This document shows positions 8,404-17,011 of a stretch of DNA of 64,000 nt, one piece after another. Under the pieces are notes generated by a model. It did no database searches. It was given only the letters and a program-made list of their open reading frames with translations, and was not told where the DNA came from. Both the position numbers and the translations under genes were made by a program. How positions within the stretch are numbered: the first letter of the stretch is position 1; the number at the start of each line of letters is the position of its first letter. Source of the DNA: Collibacillus ludicampi (GTDB taxonomy: Bacteria > Bacillota > Bacilli > Tumebacillales > BOQE01); assembly GCF_023705585.1 (NCBI RefSeq), contig NZ_BOQE01000001.1:2760710-2824709 (forward strand). Direction: 5' to 3'.

Positions 8404-8476
8404 ATGCGTATCGTACAGAATCACAACTGACGATGCATGGATTTCGGAAAAATGTTTAATTGCACCATATTACCTC

Positions 8477-8505
8477 TTGAAACATTCTATATATGAATGT
8501 ATAAT
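8477..8505 (+). promoter_or_regulatory. Sigma-A promoter of the tRNA cluster
   Basis: TTGAAA (8477-8482), a 17-bp spacer and TATAAT (8500-8505), with the first tRNA beginning 15 bp after the -10 box. Confidence 0.85.
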
Positions 8506-8519
8506 GGATGTTGTCAGTC

Positions 8520-8595
8520 GGGGTCGTAGCTCAATTGGTAGAGCACTGCGCTGGCAGCGCAGGGGTTGAGGGTTCGAGTCCCTTCGATTCCACCA
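8520..8595 (+). tRNA. tRNA-Ala (anticodon GGC)
   Basis: Cloverleaf with acceptor GGGGTCG/CGATTCC (two G-U pairs), anticodon loop CTGGCAG giving GGC, T-loop TTCGAGT, and an encoded CCA. First of five tandem tRNA genes sharing one promoter. Confidence 0.95.
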
Positions 8596-8601
8596 TCGAC
8601 T

Positions 8602-8677
<76 letters not shown>

Positions 8678-8689
8678 TTTTGATTGATT

Positions 8690-8764
<75 letters not shown>

Positions 8765-8772
8765 AGTAAACT

Positions 8773-8860
8773 GCGGGTATGGCGGAATCGGCAGACGCAA
8801 CAGACTTAAAATCTGTCGGGAATTATTCCCGTGCCAGTTCAAGTCTGGCTACCCGCACCA
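8773..8860 (+). tRNA. tRNA-Leu (anticodon TAA)
   Basis: An 88-nt class II tRNA with a long variable arm (CGGGAATTATTCCCG). Acceptor GCGGGTA/TACCCGC, anticodon TAA in ACTTAAAAT, encoded CCA. Confidence 0.96.
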
Positions 8861-8867
8861 ATCGTAT

Positions 8868-8942
8868 GCGGCTATAGCTCAGAGGGAGAGCACCACCTTG
8901 ACACGGTGGGGGCCATAGGTTCGATTCCTATTAGCCGCACCA
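8868..8942 (+). tRNA. tRNA-Val (anticodon GAC)
   Basis: Acceptor GCGGCTA/TAGCCGC, anticodon GAC in CTTGACACG, T-loop TTCGATT, encoded CCA. Last tRNA of the cluster. Confidence 0.95.
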
Positions 8943-8957
8943 GATCTTATCAATGAG

Positions 8958-9000
8958 CGCCTTTCACTCAGTGGATTCTGAGTGGAAGGCGTTTTTCTTT
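8958..9000 (+). terminator. Terminator of the tRNA cluster
   Basis: CGCCTTTCACTCAG and CTGAGTGGAAGGCG form a 14-bp stem, followed by TTTTTCTTTT. Confidence 0.92.
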
Positions 9001-9167
9001 TGAACATAAAGGGGTTTTTGACATATTTATTCCTTGATAGTAGCCATTCATGCCGTATGCGGCGGTGCCATATGATCTCCACGAGGCACGAACGGAAAGC
9101 ATACTCCCTCCAAACTACACTTTTTAGATAGTCCCCAATGCCGCAAGCGGCGCTATCAGAGGATGAA

Positions 9168-9480
9168 AAGTTTCTTGTGCGGGAATAGAGATTTAAGCTG
9201 CCTAATGCAACGGAGTATCTTTTGGGTGGGTTGTATCGCTTTGCAGCGCAGAGGTGAGTTGAAGGTCGTTCCGCTTCCTATTGCTCTCGTAAAGGGGGTA
9301 TATGCTTTGCGCGTAATAGCGACTTTGAAGGTCGTCTCGCAACATTTGAATAATATTCCATGCGAGACGACCTTCACGGAGCATGAGCGCAAAACATATA
9401 CCCCAAAGACGACCTTCATCGAACCCAAGCGCAAAGCGATACACCCACCCAAGCACTCATTTTCAAGGTAGGTCTTATTT
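9168..9480. repeat. Palindromic intergenic repeat, copy B, with a nested element
   Basis: Shares the left end AAGTTTCTTGTGCGGGAA (9168-9185) with copy A, and the right arm beginning CATCGAACCCAAGCGC (9417-9447, identical over 31 bases in all three copies) with copies A and C. Its left outer arm has small changes (an extra T at GGGTTGTATC and TTGCAG for TTGCGG). The middle is replaced by a second palindrome at 9295-9404. The 9003-9167 stretch before it holds only two short GC hairpins (ATGCCGYAWGCGGC-like) and no gene that I can support. Confidence 0.8.
9295..9404. repeat. Nested related palindrome inside copy B
   Basis: Outer arms GGGGTATATGCTTTGCGC (9295-9312) and GCGCAAAACATATACCCC (9387-9404) enclose perfect 14-base inner arms GAAGGTCGTCTCGC (9327-9340) and GCGAGACGACCTTC (9362-9375). 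It has the same outer-arm and inner-arm design as copy A with diverged sequence, so it looks like an older or different subfamily member that sits within copy B. Confidence 0.7.
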
Positions 9481-9542
9481 GAAGAATTCGGACATACATA
9501 TAGGAAACAAAAGGACAAGCCAAGAAAGTGGAGGTTTTCGAT

Positions 9543-9722
9543 ATGGATGTTCTTGTTGTCATGCTTCTGTTGATAATCGCTATGTTATCCGGAGGGGCTT
9601 TTGCTACAGGAAATTATTATATTGGATTTTGCGCACTTTCCTTTTCCATGATCTTAATGATTCCCATGTTGACAATGAAGTCAGAACATAAAAAGAGATT
9701 GCGGCGAGGAATGATCCGATAA
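9543..9722 (+). CDS. Small two-helix membrane protein
   Basis: A 59-residue protein with two hydrophobic segments, about residues 2-22 (VLVVMLLLIIAML) and 27-46 (YYIGFCALSFSMILMIPML), ending in a basic tail KKRLRRGMIR that is probably cytoplasmic. GTGGAGG lies 8 bases before the ATG. A GTG at 9528 in the same frame overlaps the ribosome binding site and is less likely. I do not recognise a family. It sits between a repeat element and the antiporter gene. Confidence 0.6.
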   Translation: MDVLVVMLLLIIAMLSGGAFATGNYYIGFCALSFSMILMIPMLTMKSEHKKRLRRGMIR

Positions 9723-9758
9723 AAAACCATATACGAAATTAAAGAATAAAGATATCAA

Positions 9759-9789
9759 ATGGCCTTTAGCGTTAGATGCTAATGGCCAT
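9759..9789 (+). terminator. Possible terminator after the small membrane protein gene
   Basis: Inverted ATGGCC/GGCCAT arms with TTAGC/GCTAA inside form a hairpin. Only a weak T-rich stretch (TTCTTGTT) follows. Confidence 0.45.
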
Positions 9790-9935
9790 TCTTGTTGCAG
9801 GAGAAGTTCGTTTTGAGTAAGGAAACTTAGATTGGTATATCCTGTTCGTAAAAGAGACGGTTTCTTAGTGTTGTCAATCCGCGATTTGTTCGAGATACTC
9901 ATAAGCATACGGATTTGAATGATGGGAGGTCTATC

Positions 9936-11768
9936 ATGGAGGATCATATATCGATCACTTCATTAATGTTGGTCGTTGGCATCGCATTTTTAGTCCCTAT
10001 TCTTCTTCATCGTTTTCGTTTAGGGATGATACCTGTTGTGGTTGCAGAAATCGTTATGGGAATCATCATCGGAAAAAGCGGATTGAATCTGATTACCGAA
10101 GATCCCTGGTTAAAGCTTTTATCATTGCTTGGTTTTATTTTTCTCATGTTTCTCAGTGGAGTAGAAATCGATTTTGACCTTTTGAAAAATAAGACCGGCA
10201 GAAAGAATCAAAATGTTGCAAATCCATTTGTGATTGCAACATTGGTTTTCATAGGAATTCTCGTCACTTCACTGTTGCTCTCTTATGGGATGGTTTGGGG
10301 AAATTTTATTAAAGAACCTTTTCTCATGACGTTGATCATAGCAACGATCTCGTTGAGAGTCGTTGTACCGGTCCTCAAAGAACGGAGGGCTACGGAAACT
10401 CCCTTAGGACAGACCATTCTCATCATCGCCGTGTTATCTGATTTTGTAACCATGATTTTATTGTCTGTTTATATTTCGCTTCTTGCACATGATGTCAACA
10501 AAGTCATCATGCTTTTAGCCTTTTTTGCTGTTGTCGTCGCTTCGTATTATGTATTTCGCTATTATTCAAGGAGGCAATTGTTCTCCCGTCTGAGAAAAGG
10601 GACGATTCAATTAGGCACACGAGCTGTTTTTGCTCTTATCCTCTTGTTTGTGGTATTATCCGAATCCTTCGGCGCGCAAAATATTCTTGGTGCTTTTCTT
10701 GCCGGTGTGATTGTCTCTTTGCTATCTCCAAGAAAAGAGTTTCTCCATCAACTGGATTCTTTCGGGTATGGATTTCTGATCCCTATTTTTTTCGTTATGG
10801 TTGGCGTAAAGCTAGATATCAGGCAAATTTTCGCGCAACCATCCATGATTATGTTAATCCCTGTCTTGTTAATCGTATTATTGATCTCCAAAATGCTTCC
10901 GATTCTCATCTTACGTCGGTGGTATCCCTGGCGAGAAACGATCGGCGCCGGGGTCTTGCTAACATCAACGCTCAGTCTGGTCATTGCAGCCGCCACCGTT
11001 GCACACGACCTTGGCTTAATAAAAGACGAGTTAAAAAATGCACTCATTCTGGTCGCGGTGATCACCAGTTTTATTTCTCCTATCCTTTTTAATCGAATCT
11101 ACCCAAAGAAAGAAGGAAGGAAGAAGAAGATATCCATTATTGGAGCCAACACGATTACATTACCTGTCGCTCTTCGTTTACAAACGGAGGGATTTCAGGT
11201 CACTGTCTTTTCCGAATGTGATCAAGGAATAATAAAGGAACGCAGGGAAATATTTAAAAAAATCCCTTTCGTTGAACTTCCGTCCTTAGATCCATCAATT
11301 TTACACGATCATGATGTTTTTCAAGCGGATGTAATTGTTGTTGCATCAGAGGATGATCGCCGTAATGTAGAGATCGGTCATCATGCCTTACAAGAAGGAA
11401 CGGAGCAGGTTGTTGTGCGCGTTGAGAATCCGGAATTGCAAGAGTCCGTGACTGGAGAAAAGATAACGATATTTTCAACCATGTATTCCGTTTGGACATT
11501 GTTAAAAGCGATGGTGGAGCATCCAAGTGCAGTCAGGTTGTTTTCCCAGCCAGACGGTTCCATTCAAGAAGTGGTTGTCAAAAATTATAAATATCATCAT
11601 GTTCCGCTTCATCAGCTGTCGTTCCTGGGGGATGCTCTCATCCTGCGGATTTACCGAATGGATTCCTTCATGATCCCTCATGGTGATACCCGGTTGCACT
11701 TAGGCGATCGTCTTTTAATCAGTGGAAGTTTGGAAAATATCGTTGAGATAAAACAGGAATTGGAATGA
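9936..11768 (+). CDS. Monovalent cation:proton antiporter, CPA2 family, with TrkA-N domain
   Basis: A 610-residue membrane protein. About 12 hydrophobic helices span residues 10-385 (for example IISLMLVVGIAFLVPILL-like start, LLSLLGFIFLMFLSGVEIDF, LGAFLAGVIVSLLS), which is the Na+/H+ exchanger fold of the KefB/GerN type. A cytosolic Rossmann TrkA-N domain starts near residue 393 (KKISIIGANTITLPVAL), and a TrkA-C-like end follows. Such proteins exchange K+ or Na+ for H+ under nucleotide control. GGGAGG lies 6 bases before the ATG at 9936. The gene stands alone, with a terminator behind it. Ion preference cannot be read from the sequence. Confidence 0.85.
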   Translation: MEDHISITSLMLVVGIAFLVPILLHRFRLGMIPVVVAEIVMGIIIGKSGLNLITEDPWLKLLSLLGFIFLMFLSGVEIDFDLLKNKTGRKNQNVANPFVIATLVFIGILVTSLLLSYGMVWGNFIKEPFLMTLIIATISLRVVVPVLKERRATETPLGQTILIIAVLSDFVTMILLSVYISLLAHDVNKVIMLLAFFAVVVASYYVFRYYSRRQLFSRLRKGTIQLGTRAVFALILLFVVLSESFGAQNILGAFLAGVIVSLLSPRKEFLHQLDSFGYGFLIPIFFVMVGVKLDIRQIFAQPSMIMLIPVLLIVLLISKMLPILILRRWYPWRETIGAGVLLTSTLSLVIAAATVAHDLGLIKDELKNALILVAVITSFISPILFNRIYPKKEGRKKKISIIGANTITLPVALRLQTEGFQVTVFSECDQGIIKERREIFKKIPFVELPSLDPSILHDHDVFQADVIVVASEDDRRNVEIGHHALQEGTEQVVVRVENPELQESVTGEKITIFSTMYSVWTLLKAMVEHPSAVRLFSQPDGSIQEVVVKNYKYHHVPLHQLSFLGDALILRIYRMDSFMIPHGDTRLHLGDRLLISGSLENIVEIKQELE

Positions 11769-11788
11769 AACTTTTCAGTCTAAACAAA

Positions 11789-11820
11789 GGGACAGCCATC
11801 AGCTCGCGGCTGTCTCTTGT
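11789..11820 (+). terminator. Terminator after the antiporter gene
   Basis: GGGACAGCC (11789-11797) pairs with GGCTGTCTC (11808-11816), followed by TTGTT. Confidence 0.65.
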
Positions 11821-11918
11821 TACAGGTATAGAGATTCTAACATCGACATATACTGGGTAACAATACGAGAGGTACGGGATGTGCAAAGTGAACGTGTCTG
11901 CGAAAAAGGAGTGAGAAC

Positions 11919-12815
11919 GTGTACGCTGTTTCGATTGGTACCATGAAATATATCGATGTATTGGCGGATTATCTTGAAGAATCATTGGATAAACTCCGGG
12001 AACGCGGCGGATCTGTTATTAAAGGGTTTCATGTTCGCGGCAAATTTCCGTACCTTACATATCGCATCGAAAAAGTGGAACGAGAAGACGAAACGGTTCC
12101 CCTTTTCTTGGCACAATCCCTCACCCGTTTTCTGACGGAAGTTTGGGAACGTGATCTGTTACAACATATCATCGAAAAGGAATATGATTATTACACGGCG
12201 GATGAAGTCGCCTTCCTGGCGGATCGTGGCATTCAATTCTTACGCAATCACCCTCGTGATGGAAAAGAAATATTACGTAATCAAGAGCTTGAAGCGTGTA
12301 TAGCCGACTATTTGATACATAATCGGACATTTCTTGTCGAAGGATTTGTTCGTTTCCGTCTGCGAGAGTTTGAAAAAGACAGATATCGCGCGATCGAACA
12401 AGCGATTGATGAATACTTGATGGATCAGGAATATCGGGAATTTATCCAGTTAATCCGTTATTTTCTTGATATGCAGACATCGTGCCTTCCCTTGATCCAC
12501 CTTCTCTATGGACAAAAAGGTGTCCAGTTCATCGACTCGGATGGAAATCCTATACGAGAATTTGAATGGCAATCCTATTCCCTAGGTAACTGGGAACATG
12601 AGCTTCATTTTGATGATCTGGTGATTTCCTCATTGATTCAGTTGGCTCCCTTAAAGGTAAGAGTACATTCGAAACAGGGTGTTCGCCTTCCATTGATCGT
12701 TGATACGGTGTTTGACATATTTGAGAACCGAGCGCAACTTTGTCCGGGCTGTACACTTTGCCATGCAGACGAAGAGGTGGATTTTGAGTCTTTCCCCTTG
12801 ACTTTTCCGGAATGA
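11919..12815 (+). CDS. ytxC: Sporulation protein YtxC
   Basis: A 298-residue protein of the YtxC family, a sporulation-associated protein of unknown biochemical role that in Bacillus lies directly upstream of thrS, as here. It is mostly helical with no catalytic motif. A CxxC pair, CPGCTLCHAD, lies near the C-terminus (about residues 278-287) and is the most distinctive element. The start is GTG at 11919, 8 bases after AAGGAGTGAG. The stop codon falls inside the spacer of the thrS promoter. Identification rests on size, sequence style and gene order. Confidence 0.75.
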   Translation: MYAVSIGTMKYIDVLADYLEESLDKLRERGGSVIKGFHVRGKFPYLTYRIEKVEREDETVPLFLAQSLTRFLTEVWERDLLQHIIEKEYDYYTADEVAFLADRGIQFLRNHPRDGKEILRNQELEACIADYLIHNRTFLVEGFVRFRLREFEKDRYRAIEQAIDEYLMDQEYREFIQLIRYFLDMQTSCLPLIHLLYGQKGVQFIDSDGNPIREFEWQSYSLGNWEHELHFDDLVISSLIQLAPLKVRVHSKQGVRLPLIVDTVFDIFENRAQLCPGCTLCHADEEVDFESFPLTFPE

Positions 12816-12827
12816 ATTTTTTATAAT
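12798..12827 (+). promoter_or_regulatory. Sigma-A promoter of thrS
   Basis: TTGACT (12798-12803), 18-bp spacer, TATAAT (12822-12827). The spacer contains the ytxC stop codon, so the promoter overlaps the upstream gene. Confidence 0.75.
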
Positions 12828-12835
12828 CTCGTTGA

Positions 12836-13092
12836 AAAGTAAGAGTAAAAGCTATGAAGAGGACAGCGTCTATTCGAAACATATCTCAGAGAGAGAGCAC
12901 CTTGGCTGGAAGTGCTCTTGATATCAGGCGAATAGAAGACCACCTCTGAGCTGCTTGAAGGAAATGTCAAGCCGGAGCCTCTCCGTTATGGGAACGAGGG
13001 TCTGTTCATCGAACAGACTGAATCGGGGTGGAACCACGGAGTCAAGCACTTTCGTCCCTGCAAGATCGGGGATGAGAGTGTTTTTTATTTTG
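12836..13092 (+). promoter_or_regulatory. Threonine T-box leader of thrS with attenuator
   Basis: Stem I is closed by CTATTCG/CGAATAG, and GAAG-ACC (specifier ACC, 12939-12941) follows as the Thr codon. The T-box proper is GGGTGGAACCACGG near 13025. The terminator CACTTTCGTCCC...GGGGATGAGAGTG ends in TTTTTTATTTT (13047-13092). Uncharged tRNA-Thr should favour the antiterminator and switch thrS on. Confidence 0.93.
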
Positions 13093-13097
13093 TTAGT

Positions 13098-13155
13098 CAT
13101 CGAACCCAAGCGCAAAGCGATACACCCACCCAAGCACTAGTTTTCAAGGCAGTCT
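13098..13155. repeat. Palindromic repeat, copy C (right half only)
   Basis: Begins CATCGAACCCAAGCGCAAAG and is identical to copies A and B over 31 bases, continuing with AAGCACTAGTTTTCAAGG as in copy B. The left arm is missing, and the T-box terminator stands in its place. The fragment lies between that terminator and the thrS ribosome binding site, within the thrS mRNA. Confidence 0.85.
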
Positions 13156-13177
13156 ATTTCAAGAAGGAGGAACGATC

Positions 13178-15103
13178 ATGTCTGTGGATGTACAAAAAGA
13201 AGTGCAGATTGAACTGAAAGATGGTTCAAAACGAACCATTCCAGCAGGAACAACCTTGCTTGATGTTGCAGGGATGATTTCCAATCGTTTAAAGAAAGAG
13301 GCGGTCGTCGGATCGCTGAACGGCAAATTAGTCGATCTGAACACTCCGATCGAGCAAGACGCAAAGATCGAACTTTTTACACTCAATGACCCGGAAGGTT
13401 TGGAGACGATGCGGCACTCGACCGCTCATGTCATGGCACAAGCGGTCAGCCGTCTCTGGCCGGAAGTGAAATTTGCCATCGGACCCGTGATTGAAGACGG
13501 ATTTTATTACGATTTTTCCGGAAGAACGTTCACCCCGGACGATCTCCCGCTGATTGAAAAAGAAATGGAAAAGATCGTGAAGGAAGATCTTGCGATCCGG
13601 AGAGAAGAGGTCACCCGGCAACAAGCGCTAGAGATGTTTAAAGAGCGCGAAGATCGCTTTAAAGTCGAGATCATCCATGAACTCCCGGATGATGCTGTAA
13701 TCACTGTTTATCATCAAGGAGAATTTACCGATCTCTGCAGGGGCCCGCACCTCCCTTCAACAGGCCGAATCAAAGCATTCAAACTTCTGTCGATCGCGGG
13801 GGCTTATTGGCGCGGCGACGCGGAAAATGAGATGTTGACCCGGATCTACGCGACCGCTTTTCCTAAAAAATCGGAGCTTGACGAATACTTAGAGCGTATC
13901 GAAGAAGCGAAAAAACGTGACCATCGCCGACTGGGACGCGAGTTGGACTTGTTCTTCATTCCGGATGAGGCACCTGGGATGCCTATTTATCTCCCGAAGG
14001 GGATGGCGTTACGAAACGAACTGGAGAAATTTTTACGTGAGTTCCTGAATGAATACGAATATGATGAAGTGCGCACACCGATCATTATGGATCGCGTCTT
14101 ATGGGAACGTTCCGGTCACTGGGATCACTACAAAGAAAATATGTATTTCACTCATGTGGACGAACGAGATTTCGCTCTGAAACCGATGAACTGCCCGGGA
14201 CATTGCATTACATTCAAACATCAACTCCGCTCATATCGCGATCTCCCCATCCGAATGGGTGAATTCGGGCTTGTACATCGCCATGAATTATCGGGAGCGC
14301 TGCACGGATTGTTGCGCGTGCGTGCATTTACACAAGATGATGCACATATCTTCGTGCGTCCCGATCAAATCGAGCAAGAAGTATTCCAGTGCATGGATTT
14401 TATCGATCGGGTGTACAAGACATTCGGATTTGAGTATAGCGTGGAATTGTCGACACGTCCCGAAAAGTCGACGGGCTCGGATGAGCTGTGGGAATTAGCT
14501 ACAAACGCATTGCGCGACACATTGGAGAAGCGGGGCATGGAATATCAAGTGAATGAAGGGGATGGCGCCTTCTATGGTCCGAAGATCGACTTTCATGTGC
14601 GCGATTCGCTCAAGCGTTCCCATCAATGCGGCACGATCCAGCTGGATTTCCAAATGCCTGAGAAATTTGATCTCTCCTATATCGGTGAGGATAATCAGAA
14701 ACACCGTCCCGTGATGATTCACCGTGCGATCTTCGGTTCGTTTGAACGGTTTATGGCCCTGTTGATTGAACATTACGGCGGTGCGTTTCCGTTCTGGCTC
14801 GCTCCCGTACAGGCACGGATTATCGCCGTGAACCCCTTGTATCTCGATTATGCGAACGAAGTCTTAAAACTGTTGAAAAAAGCTGGTATCCGTGCGGAAA
14901 TCGATACGCGCAATGAAAAGATGGGGTACAAGATCAGGGAAGCACAAATTCAGAAAATCCCATATACCCTCGTAGTCGGGGAACAGGAAACAAATACACG
15001 CTCAGTGGCGGTGCGCAAGTACGGAGAAAAAGAGCAGGTCTCCAAACCGTTGGATGAACTGATTCGCGAATGGGTACAAATCGTCAAGGAACGCAGCGCA
15101 TAA
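13178..15103 (+). CDS. thrS: Threonyl-tRNA synthetase
   Basis: A 641-residue class II synthetase that charges tRNA-Thr. In order: TGS domain (about 1-62), second additional (editing) domain with HSTAH near 80 and the DLCRGPHLPSTG segment near 185, catalytic core with zinc ligand Cys in NCPGHC near 335 and further His ligands, class II motif 3 (GGAFPFWLAP), and an HGTP anticodon domain (about 540-641). Full family length. AAGAAGGAGG lies 10 bases before the ATG. It is controlled by a Thr T-box and followed immediately by its own terminator. Confidence 0.97.
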   Translation: MSVDVQKEVQIELKDGSKRTIPAGTTLLDVAGMISNRLKKEAVVGSLNGKLVDLNTPIEQDAKIELFTLNDPEGLETMRHSTAHVMAQAVSRLWPEVKFAIGPVIEDGFYYDFSGRTFTPDDLPLIEKEMEKIVKEDLAIRREEVTRQQALEMFKEREDRFKVEIIHELPDDAVITVYHQGEFTDLCRGPHLPSTGRIKAFKLLSIAGAYWRGDAENEMLTRIYATAFPKKSELDEYLERIEEAKKRDHRRLGRELDLFFIPDEAPGMPIYLPKGMALRNELEKFLREFLNEYEYDEVRTPIIMDRVLWERSGHWDHYKENMYFTHVDERDFALKPMNCPGHCITFKHQLRSYRDLPIRMGEFGLVHRHELSGALHGLLRVRAFTQDDAHIFVRPDQIEQEVFQCMDFIDRVYKTFGFEYSVELSTRPEKSTGSDELWELATNALRDTLEKRGMEYQVNEGDGAFYGPKIDFHVRDSLKRSHQCGTIQLDFQMPEKFDLSYIGEDNQKHRPVMIHRAIFGSFERFMALLIEHYGGAFPFWLAPVQARIIAVNPLYLDYANEVLKLLKKAGIRAEIDTRNEKMGYKIREAQIQKIPYTLVVGEQETNTRSVAVRKYGEKEQVSKPLDELIREWVQIVKERSA

Positions 15104-15126
15104 TCGCTGCGTTCTGCTATTTTTTT
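15089..15126 (+). terminator. Terminator of thrS
   Basis: GAACGCAGCG and CGCTGCGTTC form a 10-bp stem that spans the thrS stop codon, followed by TGCTATTTTTTT. Confidence 0.93.
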
Positions 15127-15210
15127 GGTGTTCGTCCAGTTGTTACAATGATGAAAAATGGGTAATCTACTAAAAAAGGATTGACCGTCGCCTAAAAAGA
15201 GGGAAGTAGT

Positions 15211-15620
15211 ATGGGTAATTATGGGTTTCTCAAGGAAATGGGTGTTCCCTATATCGTCGTGAAGGCGGAGAACGAATTGAACGGGAAAGTCTTGTCGAGG
15301 ATCGGCGCCGACTAAGTGGTTTATCCGGAGAGGGATATGGGAATCCGTGTAGCGCACAATCTGATTTCAGCCAATGTACTCGATTTCATTGAATTGTCAC
15401 CGGAATACAGTATTTTGGAGATTGTGGCTACAAGAAAAATGATCGGCAGGAGTCTCGCCGAACTCGATATTCGCAAAAAATTTGGTTGCAATGTATTGGC
15501 GATTCGAAACGGGCAAAAATTTAATATTTTCCAAAAGAGAAAGATGTGATCCGGGAAGGGGATGTCCTTGTGGTTATAGGTGCGAACGCAGATTTGGTAG
15601 AGCTTGAGGAACAAGCGTGA
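15211..15620 (+). pseudogene. ktrA: Decayed ktrA-like K+ uptake regulator (TrkA family)
   Basis: Reading along the plus strand gives a recognisable C-terminal two thirds of KtrA: LKEMGVPYIVVKAENEL, then VVYPERDMGIRVAHNL, SANVLDFIELSPEYSI, NVLAIRNGQKFNI and finally VIREGDVLVVIGAN. The Rossmann N-terminus with its nucleotide-binding glycines is missing. A TAA replaces a codon after IGAD (about 15313). A frameshift lies near 15530-15545, where the frame reads KM-stop although GAT-GTG-ATC continues in the next frame. Three independent lesions make a functional protein unlikely. It once would have gated a KtrB-type potassium channel. No ktrB is visible nearby. Confidence 0.85.
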
Positions 15621-15635
15621 GGAGAGACATATGAC

Positions 15636-16445
15636 ATGGAGCGAATCACATCAACGAAAAATCCACGTGTTAAGGAATGGGCATCACTGAAACACAAAAA
15701 ATACCGGGAGCAAAAAGGACTCTTTTTCATTGAAGGAACGCGCCTTGTGGAAGACGCCTTACGTTCCAATGCGCCTGTCGAGACATTATTGTTGAGCGAA
15801 GGCAAACGTGAAACTGGGAAGATCGAGGAAATCATCCACACGGCGAATGCTCTCGGGATAGAATTGATTGAAGTCAATGACGCGGTGATCTCCCATGTGA
15901 CGGACACCCAATCCCCTCAGGGAGTCGTCGCGATCGTCAGACATTATGAGCATAAGTTGGAAGAATCCATTCAGGGGCAGAGAGATGCTCTGTATCTGGC
16001 TCTTGAACAGATTCAGGATCCGGGAAATTTGGGGACGATGATTCGAACAGCCGACGCCGTCGGTGCAACAGGAGTTTTGATCGGATCGGGGAGCGTCGAT
16101 CTTTATAATCCCAAAGTGGTACGCGCCACAATGGGGTCGTTATTCCATCTCCCGGTGTTTGAAGTCGAGCTAATGAATGTTTTGCCTGCCCTGAAAGAGA
16201 GAGGAATCCAGTTAATCGGCACGAGCGTGCAGGCGGATCAAACCGTTTATGATATCGATCTTACAGGCAATGTTGTGTTCGTGATCGGTTCAGAGGCACA
16301 TGGATTATCCGAAGAGGTGCGTAAGTTATTGGATACTGAAGTGAATATTCCCATGCCGGGTTCTGCCGAATCGCTCAATGCGGCGATTGCGTCTGCCGTC
16401 ATTCTTTATGAGGCAGTTCGACAGAGAATGAGATCGCTTGCCTAA
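15636..16445 (+). CDS. SpoU/TrmH-family RNA 2'-O-methyltransferase (YsgA-like)
   Basis: A 269-residue SPOUT methyltransferase. An N-terminal substrate-binding domain (residues 1-100: ERITSTKNPRVKEW, FFIEGTRLVEDAL) is followed by the knotted SAM domain with the three classical motifs: NLGTMIRTADA (about 131), VFVIGSEAHGLS (about 214) and IPMPGSAESLNAA (about 236). It probably methylates a ribose in rRNA or tRNA. The exact nucleotide is unknown. Bacillus carries a homologue (ysgA) just upstream of pheS, and the order is kept here with one small gene between. The start at 15636 is close to the ktrA relic, and a terminator follows. Confidence 0.88.
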   Translation: MERITSTKNPRVKEWASLKHKKYREQKGLFFIEGTRLVEDALRSNAPVETLLLSEGKRETGKIEEIIHTANALGIELIEVNDAVISHVTDTQSPQGVVAIVRHYEHKLEESIQGQRDALYLALEQIQDPGNLGTMIRTADAVGATGVLIGSGSVDLYNPKVVRATMGSLFHLPVFEVELMNVLPALKERGIQLIGTSVQADQTVYDIDLTGNVVFVIGSEAHGLSEEVRKLLDTEVNIPMPGSAESLNAAIASAVILYEAVRQRMRSLA

Positions 16446-16513
16446 AGCCGTACAAGCGGCAGGACTTGATGGGGATTGAAATGGAAAGAAGCGTTTGGTC
16501 TTAAAATAACAAG

Positions 16514-16543
16514 GCCGGAGCCCAGTAGGGCTCTGGTTTTCGT
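16514..16543 (+). terminator. Terminator after the SpoU-family gene
   Basis: CCGGAGCCC, loop AGTA and GGGCTCTGG, followed by TTTTCGTTT. Confidence 0.85.
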
Positions 16544-16609
16544 TTATAACAGGATCACATGCATGAGCCATCTTCCGGAGCGGGAAACTACTTTCAGGAG
16601 GTGGAGCGT

Positions 16610-16960
16610 ATGCAAAAGTACTCGTTTCTGATTAAACTTATCGTAACGATTGCAGCTATCTGGGTCGTGGCATTCGCATATCGCCCCTGGGGGTATATGA
16701 GGTTCTCTCATGCTGTGGTTCTGGGGGTTATTGTGGCGATTATCGGTTATTTCACGGACCGGGCGATCGTTTACAGAAGCAACAATTATGTGGCTACCGC
16801 CGTCGATTTTCTTGTGGCATTTACCGTCGTCTGCGTTGGCGATTGGTTATTTTGGGGCATGCGCGTAAGTCTTTTGTTTGCCGTTTTCGTAGGAATCCTC
16901 GTGGCTGCAGTTGAATTTTTTTATCACTATCAATTTGTGCGCGAGACGAAGAAAGCCTGA
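16610..16960 (+). CDS. Four-helix membrane protein, DUF2512/YndM-like
   Basis: A 116-residue integral membrane protein with four hydrophobic helices (about residues 5-25, 31-52, 60-80, 84-106) and a short basic tail. Size, helix spacing and the YRPWGYMRFSHA segment resemble the DUF2512 (YndM) family of Bacillales, whose function is unknown. TCAGGAGGTGGAG precedes the ATG at 16610. Upstream in-frame codons would give an untypical N-terminus. It sits alone between the SpoU-family terminator and the pheS promoter. Confidence 0.65.
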   Translation: MQKYSFLIKLIVTIAAIWVVAFAYRPWGYMRFSHAVVLGVIVAIIGYFTDRAIVYRSNNYVATAVDFLVAFTVVCVGDWLFWGMRVSLLFAVFVGILVAAVEFFYHYQFVRETKKA

Positions 16961-16972
16961 ATGGAAACCGAC

Positions 16973-17001
16973 TTGCCTTTTTCTTTCATCACAGGTATAC
17001 T
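16973..17001 (+). promoter_or_regulatory. Sigma-A promoter of pheST
   Basis: TTGCCT (16973-16978), 17-bp spacer, TATACT (16996-17001). Confidence 0.7.
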
Positions 17002-17011
17002 CAAATTTAAA

